The translations under genes were made by a program, and so were the position numbers. A stretch of DNA of 64,000 nucleotides from Donghicola tyrosinivorans (lineage in GTDB: Bacteria; Pseudomonadota; Alphaproteobacteria; Rhodobacterales; Rhodobacteraceae). This document shows positions 7,120 through 16,885 of this stretch, piece by piece (the stretch's first letter is position 1; each line of letters starts with the position of its first letter). The notes under the pieces were generated by a model. That model saw only the letters and a program-made list of their open reading frames with translations, did no database searches and was not told the DNA's origin. Where the stretch lies: contig NZ_PVTQ01000014.1 in NCBI RefSeq assembly GCF_003003355.1, forward strand, positions 1-64,000, written 5' to 3'.

Positions 7120-8064
7120 ATGAGCAATGAGAGCAAAGCCCAGAAGCGACAGGACGATATCGCCCGTGCGGCTTGGCTTTATTACATTGCGGGCAAGACG
7201 CAGGATGAGGTGGCCTCGGTGCTTGGGGTCTCGCGCCAGTCGGCACAGCGGATGGTCAGTCAGGCGATGGCGCTGGGTCTGGTTAAGGTCCGCATCGATC
7301 ACCCGATCTCGAACTGTCTGGATCTGAGCAACGCCCTGCGCGACCGTTTCGGGCTAGAGTTCTGCGAGGTGGTGCCGGCGCTGTCGGACGCCAAGGCCTC
7401 AAGTCTGGCCACATCGTTTACGACTGGCGATGTGCTGGAAGAATGGCTGAACCGCGTTGAGCCGTTGATCATCGGTCTGGGTACAGGCCGGACATTGCGT
7501 GCCGCCGTTGAGCATTTGCCCAAGGTGGACTGTACACAGCACCGGATCGTTTCGTTGACAGGTAACATCGCACCAGATGGCTCGACCGCCTACTACAACG
7601 TGCTTTTCAACATCACCAGCAAGGTCTCGGCCACCACATATCCTTTGCCGCTGCCGGTTATCGCCGCCACGCAGGAAGAGCGGGATTTCATGCTGGGGCA
7701 AAAGACCATCAGCGCCACGCGGCAACTGGCGGCCCATGCGGATGTGAAATTTGTCGGTGTCGCCCCTGTAGGAGAGAACGCGCCGCTGGCACTGGACGGC
7801 TTTGTGACGCGCACCGAGGCTGTGGCCTTGGAAAAAGGCGGTGCAATTGGCGAAATCCTTGGCTGGGTCTTCGATCAGGATGGGGTCTTGATGGACACTG
7901 CGACGAATCGTCGGGTCTGCTCTGCGCCGCTTGAAGGGGGGCTAACGATTGCCTCGGCCTCGGGTCTAGAGAAGGCCGCGGCGATTCGGGCGGCGATTAA
8001 GGGCGGGCTGATCAACGGGCTCATCACCGACGAGGCAACAGCCGTCCAAATCATGAGGCTGTGA
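7120..8064 (+). CDS. smoC: SorC/DeoR-type sugar-binding transcriptional regulator of the polyol operon
   Basis: 314 residues. The N-terminal helix-turn-helix (about 12-55, AAWLYYIAGKTQDEVASVLG then VSRQSAQRMVSQA) is followed by a SorC-type sugar-binding domain with the phosphosugar-loop signature IIGLGTGRTLRAAVEHL and a C-terminal GLINGLITDEATA segment. Members bind a phosphorylated sugar or polyol and control adjacent transport operons. ATG 7120 follows GGAGAATGACCC. The gene directly precedes the polyol ABC importer on the same strand but is separated by a strong terminator, so it is its own unit and probably the operon's regulator. The ligand is inferred from context. Confidence 0.85.
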   Translation: MSNESKAQKRQDDIARAAWLYYIAGKTQDEVASVLGVSRQSAQRMVSQAMALGLVKVRIDHPISNCLDLSNALRDRFGLEFCEVVPALSDAKASSLATSFTTGDVLEEWLNRVEPLIIGLGTGRTLRAAVEHLPKVDCTQHRIVSLTGNIAPDGSTAYYNVLFNITSKVSATTYPLPLPVIAATQEERDFMLGQKTISATRQLAAHADVKFVGVAPVGENAPLALDGFVTRTEAVALEKGGAIGEILGWVFDQDGVLMDTATNRRVCSAPLEGGLTIASASGLEKAAAIRAAIKGGLINGLITDEATAVQIMRL

Positions 8065-8090
8065 CATCCTTTAGTATCACCCACTTACCG

Positions 8091-8124
8091 AAAAGCGGCG
8101 CTGCCAAAACAGCGCCGCTTTTTT
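8091..8124 (+). terminator. Strong rho-independent terminator after the regulator gene
   Basis: A 13-bp perfect stem, AAAAGCGGCGCTG (8091-8103) with CAGCGCCGCTTTT (8110-8122), six-base loop, followed by a T run. It separates the regulator from the importer operon. Confidence 0.9.
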
Positions 8125-8204
8125 ATTTTCAGTTGACAGTCGTGATGTGTTTGGATGAGTATTTGCCCACTAACGGGGCTTTTGCCCAATTTGGGAGGAA
8201 TACC

Positions 8205-9509
8205 ATGAAACGCACTTACGGCGCCCTGCTTGGCGCTTGCGCAACCATTGCATTCGCATCTGTTGCCGCTGCCGAGACGATCACCATCGCCACCGTGAAC
8301 AACGGCGACATGATCCGTATGCAGGGCCTGACCGATGACTTCACCGCGAAGACCGGCCACGAAGTAGAGTGGGTCACTCTGGAAGAGAACGTGCTGCGCC
8401 AGCGCGTCACCACCGACATCTCGACCAAGGGCGGTGCTTTCGATATCATGACCATCGGCATGTACGAAACCCCGATCTGGGGTGCGAACGGCTGGCTGGT
8501 TGCACTGGATGATCTGTCGCCCGAGTACGACGCTGCCGACATTCTGCCCGCAATGGCAGGCGGTCTGAGCCACGAAGGCACCCTCTATGCTGCACCGTTC
8601 TACGGTGAAAGCTCGATGATCATGTACCGCACCGACCTGATGGAAAAAGCAGGTCTGGAAATGCCCGAAGCTCCGACCTGGACCTTCATCCGCGAAGCAG
8701 CGGCAGCCATGACTGATCGCGCAAACGACGTGAACGGCATCTGTCTGCGCGGTAAAGCAGGTTGGGGTGAGGGCGGCGCGTTCATCACCGCTATGTCGAA
8801 CTCGTTCGGCGCACGCTGGTTTGACATGGACTGGAATGCCCAGTTCGACACCCAGCCTTGGAAGGACACCCTTGAGTTCTTTGTCGGCATGATGAGCGAA
8901 AGCGGACCCGCAGGCTACGCGACCAACGGCTTCAACGAAAACCTGTCGCTGTTCCAGCAGGGCAAGTGCGGCATGTGGATCGACGCGACTGTTGCGGCAT
9001 CTTTCGTGACCAACCCCAACGACTCGACCGTTGCTGACAGCGTCGGCTTTGCTCTGGCACCCGATAACGGTCTGGGCAAGCGTTCGAACTGGCTGTGGGC
9101 TTGGGCTCTGGCGATCCCCGCAGGTTCGCAGAAAGAAGCAGCCGCGAAGCAGTTCATCGAATGGGCAACCTCGAAAGACTACATCGAGCTGGTCGCAGCT
9201 AACGAAGGTTGGGCGAACGTTCCTCCGGGCGCACGTACCTCGCTGTACGAAAACCCGAACTACATGGAAGTTCCCTTCGCCAAGATGACTCTGGACTCGA
9301 TCCTGTCGGCTGATCCGAACAACTCGACCGTCGAAGAAAGCCCCTACGTTGGCGTTCAATTCGCCGCGATCCCCGAGTTCGCAGGCATCGCAACCGAAGT
9401 CAGCCAGGAATTCTCGGCTGTCTACGCAGGTCAACAAACCGTTGATGAGGCACTGGCAAAAGCTCAGGCGATCACCAACGACGCAATGGAAGCAGCTGGC
9501 TACAAGTAA
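8205..9509 (+). CDS. smoE: Polyol (sorbitol/mannitol) ABC transporter substrate-binding protein
   Basis: 434 residues from ATG 8205, chosen because GGGAGGAATACC precedes it and it begins with a clean signal peptide (MKRTYGALLGACATIAFASV then AAA, cleavage near residue 23). The mature protein is a family 1 extracellular solute-binding protein (ITIATVNNGDMIRMQGLTDD, WGEGGAFI, ANNGLGK-type region) closely resembling SmoE/MtlE of the Rhodobacter polyol system. It acts in the periplasm and hands substrate to the two permeases that follow. Usage of highly expressed codons (strong C/G third bases) and the 3' stem-loop suggest it is made in excess over the membrane parts. Confidence 0.92.
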   Translation: MKRTYGALLGACATIAFASVAAAETITIATVNNGDMIRMQGLTDDFTAKTGHEVEWVTLEENVLRQRVTTDISTKGGAFDIMTIGMYETPIWGANGWLVALDDLSPEYDAADILPAMAGGLSHEGTLYAAPFYGESSMIMYRTDLMEKAGLEMPEAPTWTFIREAAAAMTDRANDVNGICLRGKAGWGEGGAFITAMSNSFGARWFDMDWNAQFDTQPWKDTLEFFVGMMSESGPAGYATNGFNENLSLFQQGKCGMWIDATVAASFVTNPNDSTVADSVGFALAPDNGLGKRSNWLWAWALAIPAGSQKEAAAKQFIEWATSKDYIELVAANEGWANVPPGARTSLYENPNYMEVPFAKMTLDSILSADPNNSTVEESPYVGVQFAAIPEFAGIATEVSQEFSAVYAGQQTVDEALAKAQAITNDAMEAAGYK

Positions 9510-9527
9510 GCCTTCCTTGTGACCTTC

Positions 9528-9557
9528 GGAGGGCGGCCCAAGGGCTGCCCTCCCTTT
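9528..9557 (+). terminator. Intercistronic stem-loop after the binding-protein gene (attenuator or mRNA-stabilising)
   Basis: GGAGGGC-g-GCCC (9528-9539) pairs with GGGC-t-GCCCTCC (9542-9553), followed by CTTTTA. With only a short T run it is likely a partial terminator or 3' stabiliser that raises binding-protein output relative to the permeases. Confidence 0.65.
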
Positions 9558-9625
9558 TACCACGATCCCGACAGTTTACGTTCATGTGCATCGGCTATTT
9601 GCCGTGAACAGAGGAGGTGTGGCCG

Positions 9626-10492
9626 ATGGCTACCCAACATTCAAGATCGGCAGCGCGCCTGATGATGGCACCGGCGGTGATGCTGCTTCTGGGGTGGATG
9701 CTCGTCCCCCTGATCATGACGCTCTATTTTTCGTTCAAGAAATATTTGCCCATGCGGGGCGGCGACCTTGGTTGGGTCGGATTTGAGAACTACGCGCGTT
9801 TTGTGACATCCAGCGCCTTCTGGCCTTCGGTTTACACCACACTGGTGATTGTGGGCGGTGTGCTGTTGATCACCGTTGTTCTTGGCGTTTTCCTAGCGGT
9901 GCTGCTGAACCAGCCCATGTGGGGGCAGGGTGTGGTCCGCATTCTTGTGATCGCACCGTTCTTTGTCATGCCCACCGTGTCGGCGCTGGTCTGGAAGAAC
10001 ATGTTCATGGACCCGAACTACGGGTTGCTGGCACACCTTTGGGAGTTCTTTGGCGCACAGCCGGTTGAATGGCTGAGCAAAGCCTCGATGACATCGATCA
10101 TCACCATCGTATCTTGGCAGTGGCTGCCCTTTGCCACGCTGATCCTGCTGACCGCGATCCAGTCGCTGGACAGCGAACAGCTGGAAGCGGCGGAAATGGA
10201 CGGGGCCTCGGCGCCCAAGCGTTTCGCCTATATCACCCTGCCGCATCTGGGCCGTGCGATCACCGTTGTGATCCTGATCCAGACCATCTTCCTGTTGTCG
10301 ATCTTCGCCGAGATCTTCGTGACCACCGGCGGCGCTTTCGGCACCAAGACACTCAGCTATCTGATCTTCCAGCGTGTTCTGGAAAGCCAGAACGTGGGCC
10401 TAGGCTCGGCGGGCGGTGTCTACGCAATCATTCTGGCCAACATCGTTGCGATCTTCCTGATGCGCATCGTCGGCAAGAACCTGGACGCGTGA
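9626..10492 (+). CDS. smoF: Polyol ABC transporter permease, subunit 1
   Basis: 288 residues with six predicted membrane helices, the first at about residues 12-35. The EAA loop (LEAAEMDGASAPKRFAYITL, about 187-206) contacts the ATPase. It matches the MalF-like permeases SmoF/MtlF. ATG 9626 is preferred over GTG 9617 because GAGGAGGT ends 7 nt before it. It lies 9 bp ahead of the second permease, in one operon with the binding protein and ATPase, and forms the inner-membrane channel with SmoG. Confidence 0.92.
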   Translation: MATQHSRSAARLMMAPAVMLLLGWMLVPLIMTLYFSFKKYLPMRGGDLGWVGFENYARFVTSSAFWPSVYTTLVIVGGVLLITVVLGVFLAVLLNQPMWGQGVVRILVIAPFFVMPTVSALVWKNMFMDPNYGLLAHLWEFFGAQPVEWLSKASMTSIITIVSWQWLPFATLILLTAIQSLDSEQLEAAEMDGASAPKRFAYITLPHLGRAITVVILIQTIFLLSIFAEIFVTTGGAFGTKTLSYLIFQRVLESQNVGLGSAGGVYAIILANIVAIFLMRIVGKNLDA

Positions 10493-10501
10493 GGAGGGAC
10501 C

Positions 10502-11332
10502 ATGGCACGCGCAGTTACAACCCAACGCAAGATCATCAACACCGCCGCCGCTTGGGCTGTGGGTCTGGCGATCTTCTTCCCGATCCTCTGGACCATCCTC
10601 ACAAGCTTCAAGACCGAGGCGCAAGCGATTGCAGATCCACCACTTTTCCTTGGATTTGACTGGACGCTCGAGAACTACTCGGTCGTGATGGAGCGCTCGG
10701 ACTACGCCAAGTATCTGTGGAACTCGATCATCATCGCGGGTGGCTCGACCCTTCTGGGGATCATCATCGCGGTTCCCGCCGCATGGTCGATGGCCTTTGT
10801 TCCGTCCAAGCGGACCAAGGATATCCTGATGTGGATGCTGTCCACCAAGATGCTTCCGGCGGTTGGCGTTCTCTACCCGATCTACCTGCTGTTCATCAAA
10901 CTGGGCATCCTTGATAGCAAGATCGGTCTGGTCATCGTGCTAATGCTGATCAACCTGCCGATCATCGTCTGGATGCTGTACACCTACTTCAAGGAAATCC
11001 CCGGTGAGATCCTTGAGGCGGCCCGTATGGACGGCGCAACCCTGAAGGAAGAGGTCATCTACATCCTCACCCCCATGGCCATTCCCGGCATCGCCTCGAC
11101 GATCCTGCTGAATGTGATCCTTGCGTGGAACGAGGCTTTCTGGACCCTCAACCTGACAGCCGCAAAGGCGGCCCCGCTGACAGCGTTTATTGCCAGCTAC
11201 TCGTCCCCCGAGGGCCTGTTCTACGCAAAGCTCAGCGCGGCATCGACCATGGCGATTGCGCCGATCCTCATCCTTGGCTGGTTCAGCCAGAAGCAACTTG
11301 TCAGCGGCCTGACGTTCGGCGCTGTGAAATAA
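10502..11332 (+). CDS. smoG: Polyol ABC transporter permease, subunit 2
   Basis: 276 residues, MalG-like, six membrane helices. The EAA loop reads ILEAARMDGATLKEEVIYI (about 174-192). GGAGGGACC directly precedes ATG 10502. It pairs with SmoF in the inner membrane. The conserved gene order binding protein, permease, permease, ATPase, dehydrogenases is that of the Rhodobacter sphaeroides smo/mtl region, which imports sorbitol, mannitol and related hexitols. Confidence 0.92.
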   Translation: MARAVTTQRKIINTAAAWAVGLAIFFPILWTILTSFKTEAQAIADPPLFLGFDWTLENYSVVMERSDYAKYLWNSIIIAGGSTLLGIIIAVPAAWSMAFVPSKRTKDILMWMLSTKMLPAVGVLYPIYLLFIKLGILDSKIGLVIVLMLINLPIIVWMLYTYFKEIPGEILEAARMDGATLKEEVIYILTPMAIPGIASTILLNVILAWNEAFWTLNLTAAKAAPLTAFIASYSSPEGLFYAKLSAASTMAIAPILILGWFSQKQLVSGLTFGAVK

Positions 11333-11344
11333 GGAATAACCAGT

Positions 11345-12346
11345 ATGGGACGTATTACGCTTGATAAGGTCACCAAAAGCTTTGGCGACGTGAATGTCAT
11401 TCCGCCGCTGGACCTGACCATTAATGACGGTGAATTTGTTGTCTTCGTTGGCCCCTCGGGCTGCGGTAAATCCACACTACTGCGTCTGATCGCAGGGCTT
11501 GAGGACGTCAGCAGCGGCCAGATCCGGATCGACGGGGAAGACGCCACCAACCTGCCGCCCGCAAAGCGCAAACTGGCAATGGTGTTCCAGAGCTATGCTC
11601 TCTACCCCCACATGTCGGTGCGCAAGAACATCGCCTTCCCGATGAAGATGGCCGGTGTTCCCGAGGACGAGCAAAAGCGCCGCATTGAAGGCGCGGCAAA
11701 GGCTCTGAACCTGACCGACTATCTGGACCGCCGTCCGGGTCAGCTTTCGGGTGGTCAGCGCCAGCGTGTGGCCATCGGCCGTGCTATTGTGCGCGAACCT
11801 TCGGCCTTCCTCTTTGACGAGCCCCTGTCGAACCTTGACGCTGCTCTGCGCGTGAACATGCGTCTGGAAATCAGCGAGCTGCACAACCAGCTGAAAACCA
11901 CCATGATCTACGTGACCCACGATCAGGTGGAAGCGATGACCATGGCCGATAAAATCGTGGTTCTGCGTGCAGGTCATATCGAACAGGTCGGCAGCCCGCT
12001 GGAGTTGTACCGCGAGCCGCGCAACAAATTCGTCGCGGGCTTTATCGGCAGCCCCAAGATGAATTTCATCGAAGGCCCTGTTGCCGCGCAGCAGGGCGCC
12101 CATACCATCGGCATCCGCCCCGAGCATATCACCGCCTCGGCGAGCGATGGCATGTGGTCGGGCATCGTTGGAGTGGCCGAGCATCTGGGCTCGGACACCT
12201 TCCTGCACATCCATGAAACCGGTCTGGCGGAAACCATGACTGTACGTGTGAACGGCGAGTTCAATCTGCGCCACGGGGACAAGGTTTTCCTGACGCCGGA
12301 AATGGACAAGCTGCACAAGTTTGACGCCAAGGGGCTGCGTATCTGA
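11345..12346 (+). CDS. smoK: Polyol ABC transporter ATP-binding protein
   Basis: 333 residues, MalK/UgpC type. Walker A is GPSGCGKST (about 38-46), the ABC signature [15 protein letters not shown], Walker [13 protein letters not shown] and the switch His TMIYVTHDQ. The C-terminal TOBE-like domain (from about 235, IGIRPEHI) is the regulatory part of such subunits. The stop codon shares a base with the next start (TGATG), so translation of the sorbitol dehydrogenase is coupled. It energises import through SmoFG. Confidence 0.94.
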   Translation: MGRITLDKVTKSFGDVNVIPPLDLTINDGEFVVFVGPSGCGKSTLLRLIAGLEDVSSGQIRIDGEDATNLPPAKRKLAMVFQSYALYPHMSVRKNIAFPMKMAGVPEDEQKRRIEGAAKALNLTDYLDRRPGQLSGGQRQRVAIGRAIVREPSAFLFDEPLSNLDAALRVNMRLEISELHNQLKTTMIYVTHDQVEAMTMADKIVVLRAGHIEQVGSPLELYREPRNKFVAGFIGSPKMNFIEGPVAAQQGAHTIGIRPEHITASASDGMWSGIVGVAEHLGSDTFLHIHETGLAETMTVRVNGEFNLRHGDKVFLTPEMDKLHKFDAKGLRI

Positions 12347-13119
12347 TGGGGCGTCTTTCCGGTAAAACAGCAATGATTACAGGGGCCGCCCGTGGAATTG
12401 GGCGTGCTTTTGCGGAACGCTACGTGGCCGAAGGGGCACGGGTGGTCATCGCTGATATCAACCTTGCCGCGGCGCAAAAGACCGCCGCCGAGATCGGCGA
12501 GAAAGCCATCGCGCTGCCCATCGATGTGACCGATCAGGACAGCATCGACATGTGCGTGCGCCAGTCGGTGAAAGAGCTTGGCGGGATCGATATCCTGATC
12601 AACAACGCAGCTCTGTTTACCGCCGCGCCGATCGCCGAGATCGAACGCGCCGATTATGACCGTGTGTTCTCGATCAACGTGGCTGGCACCTTGTTCACCA
12701 TGCAGGCGGTGGCCCGCCACATGATCGAGCGGGGGCAGGGTGGCAAGATCATCAACATGGCCTCGCAGGCGGGACGTAGGGGCGAAAGCCTTGTGGCGGT
12801 CTATTGCGCCAGCAAGGCCGCGGTGATCAGCCTGACCCAATCCGCGGGTCTGAACCTGATCCAGCACGGGATCAACGTGAACGCCATCGCCCCCGGCGTG
12901 GTGGATGGTGAACACTGGGACGGCGTCGACGCCTTCTTTGCGAAATATGAAAACAAGGCCCCCGGCCAGAAGAAAAAAGAGGTCGGCGAAGCCGTCCCCT
13001 TTGGCCGCATGGGCACCGCCGAAGACCTGACCGGAATGGCGGTCTTTCTGGCAAGCGATGATGCCGAATACGTTGTGGCGCAGACCTACAACGTGGACGG
13101 CGGCAACTGGATGAGCTGA
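12346..13119 (+). CDS. smoS: Sorbitol dehydrogenase (short-chain dehydrogenase, L-iditol 2-dehydrogenase type)
   Basis: 257 residues. Classical SDR features: TGAARGIG (11-18) for NAD(P), NNAALF, the catalytic Ser in INMASQAGRRGE, YCASKAA (Tyr/Lys) and a C-terminal YNVDGGNWMS. The closest known context is SmoS of Rhodobacter, oxidising sorbitol to fructose (also galactitol/iditol). It overlaps smoK by one base and is followed 9 bp later by mannitol dehydrogenase, giving two hexitol-oxidising routes in one operon. Cytoplasmic. Confidence 0.9.
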   Translation: MGRLSGKTAMITGAARGIGRAFAERYVAEGARVVIADINLAAAQKTAAEIGEKAIALPIDVTDQDSIDMCVRQSVKELGGIDILINNAALFTAAPIAEIERADYDRVFSINVAGTLFTMQAVARHMIERGQGGKIINMASQAGRRGESLVAVYCASKAAVISLTQSAGLNLIQHGINVNAIAPGVVDGEHWDGVDAFFAKYENKAPGQKKKEVGEAVPFGRMGTAEDLTGMAVFLASDDAEYVVAQTYNVDGGNWMS

Positions 13120-13128
13120 GGCCGAGAC

Positions 13129-14610
13129 ATGGCGACACCCCTCTCTTTGAACACTCTGGACCAACTGGCCGAGACCATCGGCAAGCCGTCCTACGCCCGC
13201 GCTGATCTGAGCGCCGGTATCCTGCATTTCGGTGTAGGCAATTTCCACCGCGCCCATCAGGCGACCTACCTGCATCAGCTGTTCAATCAGGGCAAAGGCC
13301 ATGATTGGGCGATTGTCGGGGCAGGGGTCATGGAGGGCGACAAGCGCGCCCGTGACGTGCTTGCGGCTCAAGACTGGCTGACCACTCTGGTCGAACAGGA
13401 AGCCGACCACAGCGGCGCACAGATCATCGGCTCGATGGTTGATTATGTGGAACCCGCGAATGCGGCGGCGATCATCGACAAGCTGGCCGATCCTGCGATC
13501 CGTATCGTGTCCACCACGATTACCGAGGGCGGCTATTTCCTAGATGCGACGGACACCTTCGATCCGGCCCATCCGGCGATTGCCTACGATGGCGCAAACC
13601 CCGACGCACCCAAGACCGTGTTCGGCATGATCGTCGCGGGCCTCAAGCGCCGTGTGGCAGAAGGTACCGCGCCTTTCACTGTCATGTGCTGTGATAACAT
13701 CCCTCACAACGGCAAAGTCACCCGCAATGCCGTGGTCGGCACCGCCAAACTTTCGGACCCCGCGTTTGCCCAGTGGATCTATGAAAACGTGGCCTTCCCG
13801 AACAGCATGGTGGACCGGATTACGCCCGCGACCTCGGACCGCGAACGTCAGATCGCAGCTGATGAATATGGCATTCAGGACGGCTGGCCGGTCTTCTGCG
13901 AAGGCTTCATCCAGTGGGTGATGGAGGACAACTTCCCCCTTGGCCGCCCCGCATTGGAAGAGGTAGGGGTTGAGTTCGTCAACGACGTCGCCCCGTTTGA
14001 GTTGATGAAGCTGCGCATCCTGAACGGCGGTCACGCTGCTATCGCTTATCCCGGCGGTCTGTTGGACATTCACTTCGTCCATGAGGCGATGGAGCATCCG
14101 CTGATCCGCGCCTATCTGGCCAAGTTGACCGAGGAAGAGTTCATCCCCGGTGTGCCGCCCGTGCCGAACACTGACGTGAACGACTACGGCAAGCTGATCG
14201 AGCGTCGCTTCTCTAACCCGAAGATCGGCGATACGATCCGACGTCTGTGTCTGGATGGCTCGAACCGCCAGCCCAAGTTCATCGTGCCGCAGATCCGCGA
14301 TGCGATTGCCCGTGGCGGCAGCATCAGGGGTCTGGCTCTGGAAAGCGCCCTGTGGTGCCGCTACTGCTATGGCACCAGTGAAAGCGGTGCCGAGATTGCG
14401 CCCAACGATCCCAACTGGGACATGCTGGTCGCGACCTCTCAGGCGGCAAAGGCCAATCCGCAGGCGTGGCTGGATGGACTGTCGAATGTCTACGGCGATC
14501 TGGCAGGGAATGAGGATTTCGCGACCGCTTTCTCGGTGGCGCTGAATGCCCTTTGGCAGGATGGCACAGCAGCTGTTCTGACCCGCTACGTGGAGGGCCA
14601 GCCCCTGTGA
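13129..14610 (+). CDS. mtlK: Mannitol 2-dehydrogenase
   Basis: 493 residues, the normal size for long-chain polyol dehydrogenases. It opens with LHFGVGNFHRAHQATYLHQL-like nucleotide-binding sequence (residues about 30-48) and carries the family core KLRILNGGHAAIAYPGG with the catalytic Lys, and KFIVPQIRDAIARGG. It oxidises D-mannitol (and D-arabitol in several homologues) to D-fructose or D-xylulose using NAD. GTGA overlap with the next gene indicates translational coupling with the HAD phosphatase. Confidence 0.93.
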   Translation: MATPLSLNTLDQLAETIGKPSYARADLSAGILHFGVGNFHRAHQATYLHQLFNQGKGHDWAIVGAGVMEGDKRARDVLAAQDWLTTLVEQEADHSGAQIIGSMVDYVEPANAAAIIDKLADPAIRIVSTTITEGGYFLDATDTFDPAHPAIAYDGANPDAPKTVFGMIVAGLKRRVAEGTAPFTVMCCDNIPHNGKVTRNAVVGTAKLSDPAFAQWIYENVAFPNSMVDRITPATSDRERQIAADEYGIQDGWPVFCEGFIQWVMEDNFPLGRPALEEVGVEFVNDVAPFELMKLRILNGGHAAIAYPGGLLDIHFVHEAMEHPLIRAYLAKLTEEEFIPGVPPVPNTDVNDYGKLIERRFSNPKIGDTIRRLCLDGSNRQPKFIVPQIRDAIARGGSIRGLALESALWCRYCYGTSESGAEIAPNDPNWDMLVATSQAAKANPQAWLDGLSNVYGDLAGNEDFATAFSVALNALWQDGTAAVLTRYVEGQPL

Positions 14611-15287
14611 CCCAAGCCTCTGGCCTGCCCGGACTGGTGATCTTTGACTGCGACGGCGTGCTTGTCGACAGTGAGCCGATCTCTTTGTCCGTCACGCTAG
14701 AGACTCTGGCCCAGATCGGCTGTCCTTTGACGGAACAAGAAGGATACGAGCGCCTGCTGGGGCGCTCGATCGGAACCATCTCCAAAGTGCTGGCGCAGGA
14801 CTACGGGATTGCCCTGACCGCTGCACATCTGGATCAGCTGCGCACCCGTCTTTTTGACCGGTTCCGTAAGGAATTGCGTCCCATCGACGGGATTGGCGCG
14901 GCGGTGAAAGGGTTGGGGTGCCCCGTCTGTGTCGCCTCCTCAAGCGCACCCGACAGGATCGCGTTTTCGCTGACGCAGACGGGGCTATTGGACTTGTTCG
15001 GGCCCCATATTTTCTCGGCCACGATGGTCCAGCGCGGCAAACCCGCGCCGGACCTGTTCTTATATGCGGCCAAGCAGATGGGCGTTGCCCCCGAAGACTG
15101 CGTCGTGGTCGAGGATAGCCCCGCCGGGATCAAATCCGCGCAGGCGGCGGGCATGCGGGTGATCGCCTTTGTTGGCGGAGGCCACGCAGAGCCTGCGGGC
15201 TTGCTGGTGCAAGCAAAAGAGCTAAATCCCGATGGAATAGTTGCAAATATGTGCGAGTTGGACGCAACATTGCGGACGCTTTGCTAA
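14607..15287 (+). CDS. HAD-superfamily sugar phosphatase/phosphoglucomutase-like protein
   Basis: 226 residues from GTG 14607, which overlaps the mtlK stop by GTGA. HAD motifs: DCDGVLVDSE (motif I with nucleophile and acid Asp), ASSSAPDRI (II), GKPAPDLF (III Lys) and VVEDSPAGI (IV), with a helical cap (about 18-85). Similar proteins dephosphorylate sugar phosphates or act as beta-phosphoglucomutases. Within a polyol operon a role in removing toxic polyol or ketose phosphates is plausible, but the substrate is not determined by sequence. Confidence 0.85.
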   Translation: MTQASGLPGLVIFDCDGVLVDSEPISLSVTLETLAQIGCPLTEQEGYERLLGRSIGTISKVLAQDYGIALTAAHLDQLRTRLFDRFRKELRPIDGIGAAVKGLGCPVCVASSSAPDRIAFSLTQTGLLDLFGPHIFSATMVQRGKPAPDLFLYAAKQMGVAPEDCVVVEDSPAGIKSAQAAGMRVIAFVGGGHAEPAGLLVQAKELNPDGIVANMCELDATLRTLC

Positions 15288-15293
15288 ACAGGA

Positions 15294-16880
15294 TTGTCGG
15301 CCGGAATGGATGGATTTCTCTGTGCTGTGGATGTCGGCACAACCAGCGCTAGGGCGGCCATATTCTCGCCCTCTGGACAGATGCTGGCCAAACATATTCA
15401 GCCTATCGCCCTTTACCTGATGGATGAGGGGCAGGCCGAACATACCTCGGACAATATCTGGCAGTCCGTCTGTGCCGCTGTGCGTGCTGTCCTGACCGAC
15501 ATTGACCCCGATAAGGTCGTGGCTATCGGCTTTGATGCCACCTGTTCTCTGGTACTGCGGGACGGTGAGGACAATCCGTTACCTCTTGGTCCGGACGGGC
15601 GCGACACGATCCTGTGGTTTGATCACCGCGCTAAGGCCGAGGCTACGCTGATCTCGGCCACCGGTCATGATCTGCTGCAATATGCGGGCGAAACACTGTC
15701 GCCTGAGATGCAGCTGCCCAAGCTATTGTGGCTTAAACGCCAGCGCCCAGATCTGTGGGCGCAACTTGGCGCAGCCTATGATCTGTCCGATTACCTGACC
15801 TACCGCGCGACCGGTTCGAACGCGCGTTCCATCTGCACGCTGACGGCCAAGTGGAACTATTTGGCCCATGAAACGCGGTGGAGCCATGATTTCCACACCA
15901 CCATCGGTCTTTCCGATCTGTATGAACGGGCAAACTTGCCTGAGGCGGCAACGCCTCTGTCCGCGCCAGCGGGCGTTATGACCGAACAAGCGGCGGCAGA
16001 GTTGGGTTTGCCTGCGGGCTGTGTGGTGGCTCACGGAATGATTGATGCCTTCGCCGGTTGCCTGGGCGCGATTGGCGCAAATGCTCATGCGGACGAAGGG
16101 CATGATCTGGCGCTGATCGCGGGGACATCCACCTGCGTGATGTCGATGACCTCGGCCCAGTGGAAGGCCAAAGGCGTCTGGGGGCCGTACCACAGCGTTC
16201 TGCTGCCTGACATGTGGGTGAACGAAGGCGGGCAATCCGCCACTGGAGCGCTTTTGGACTTCATCCTGCGCACCTTCAGTCCAAATCGCAGCGAGAGCCC
16301 AGAAAACCACGCAATGGTGGAAAAGCGCCTGAAGGTTCTTTTGGCGGAAAAGGGACCGCAACTGGCGTCCGAGATCAATATTCTGCCCGACGTGAACGGC
16401 AACCGCTCGCCTCTTGCCGATCCGGCGGCGCGGGGAGTGTTCTCGGGACTGACGTTGGACACCACCTTTGACGGAATGTGCAAGATTTACTGGCGCACGG
16501 CGGTCGCGCTGGCCATGGGCCTGCGCCAGATCGTGGAACATATGCGCGCCAACGGCCCCGCGATCGAGCGGCTGCACGTCACCGGTGGCCATGTGCGCAG
16601 CACGCTGTTGATGCAGCTTTACGCGGATGCCACGGGCTGTCCTGTCCATGTGGCCGCCGATGGCGATGCGGTGCTGCTGGGGACTGCCATTGTTGCGGCG
16701 ACGGTTGGCGGGATGCATGTCGATCTGGCCTCGGCCGCGATGGCGATGCAACGCGACACGGTGATCTATGAACCTGATCCTGCCCGCCGTGCAGCTTACG
16801 ATATTGATTACAAGGTGTTTCTTGCCATGCAAGAGCATCGCGATGCCCTACGCGCATTGCGCCAAACTTCCGGAGACTAA
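15294..16880 (+). CDS. FGGY-family pentulose kinase (D-ribulokinase-like)
   Basis: 528 residues, longer than xylulokinases and typical of the FGGY ribulokinase-like branch. The N-terminal ATPase motif is LCAVDVGTTSARAAIF; FDATCSLV, WFDHRAKAEA, and later IAGTSTCVMSM and VTGGHVRSTLLMQLYADATG mark the two actin-like domains. It would phosphorylate a ketopentose such as D-ribulose made from ribitol or arabitol. TTG 15294 lies 6 bp after the previous stop; ATG 15306 is an alternative start. With XylB it gives the operon two pentulose kinases, while no fructokinase is seen here. Confidence 0.85.
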   Translation: MSAGMDGFLCAVDVGTTSARAAIFSPSGQMLAKHIQPIALYLMDEGQAEHTSDNIWQSVCAAVRAVLTDIDPDKVVAIGFDATCSLVLRDGEDNPLPLGPDGRDTILWFDHRAKAEATLISATGHDLLQYAGETLSPEMQLPKLLWLKRQRPDLWAQLGAAYDLSDYLTYRATGSNARSICTLTAKWNYLAHETRWSHDFHTTIGLSDLYERANLPEAATPLSAPAGVMTEQAAAELGLPAGCVVAHGMIDAFAGCLGAIGANAHADEGHDLALIAGTSTCVMSMTSAQWKAKGVWGPYHSVLLPDMWVNEGGQSATGALLDFILRTFSPNRSESPENHAMVEKRLKVLLAEKGPQLASEINILPDVNGNRSPLADPAARGVFSGLTLDTTFDGMCKIYWRTAVALAMGLRQIVEHMRANGPAIERLHVTGGHVRSTLLMQLYADATGCPVHVAADGDAVLLGTAIVAATVGGMHVDLASAAMAMQRDTVIYEPDPARRAAYDIDYKVFLAMQEHRDALRALRQTSGD

Positions 16881-16885
16881 GCGAT

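Noticed and set aside
8085-9563. A minus-strand open frame of almost 500 codons
   Set aside because: Antisense of the binding-protein gene smoE and its flanks; composition is that of a shadow frame.
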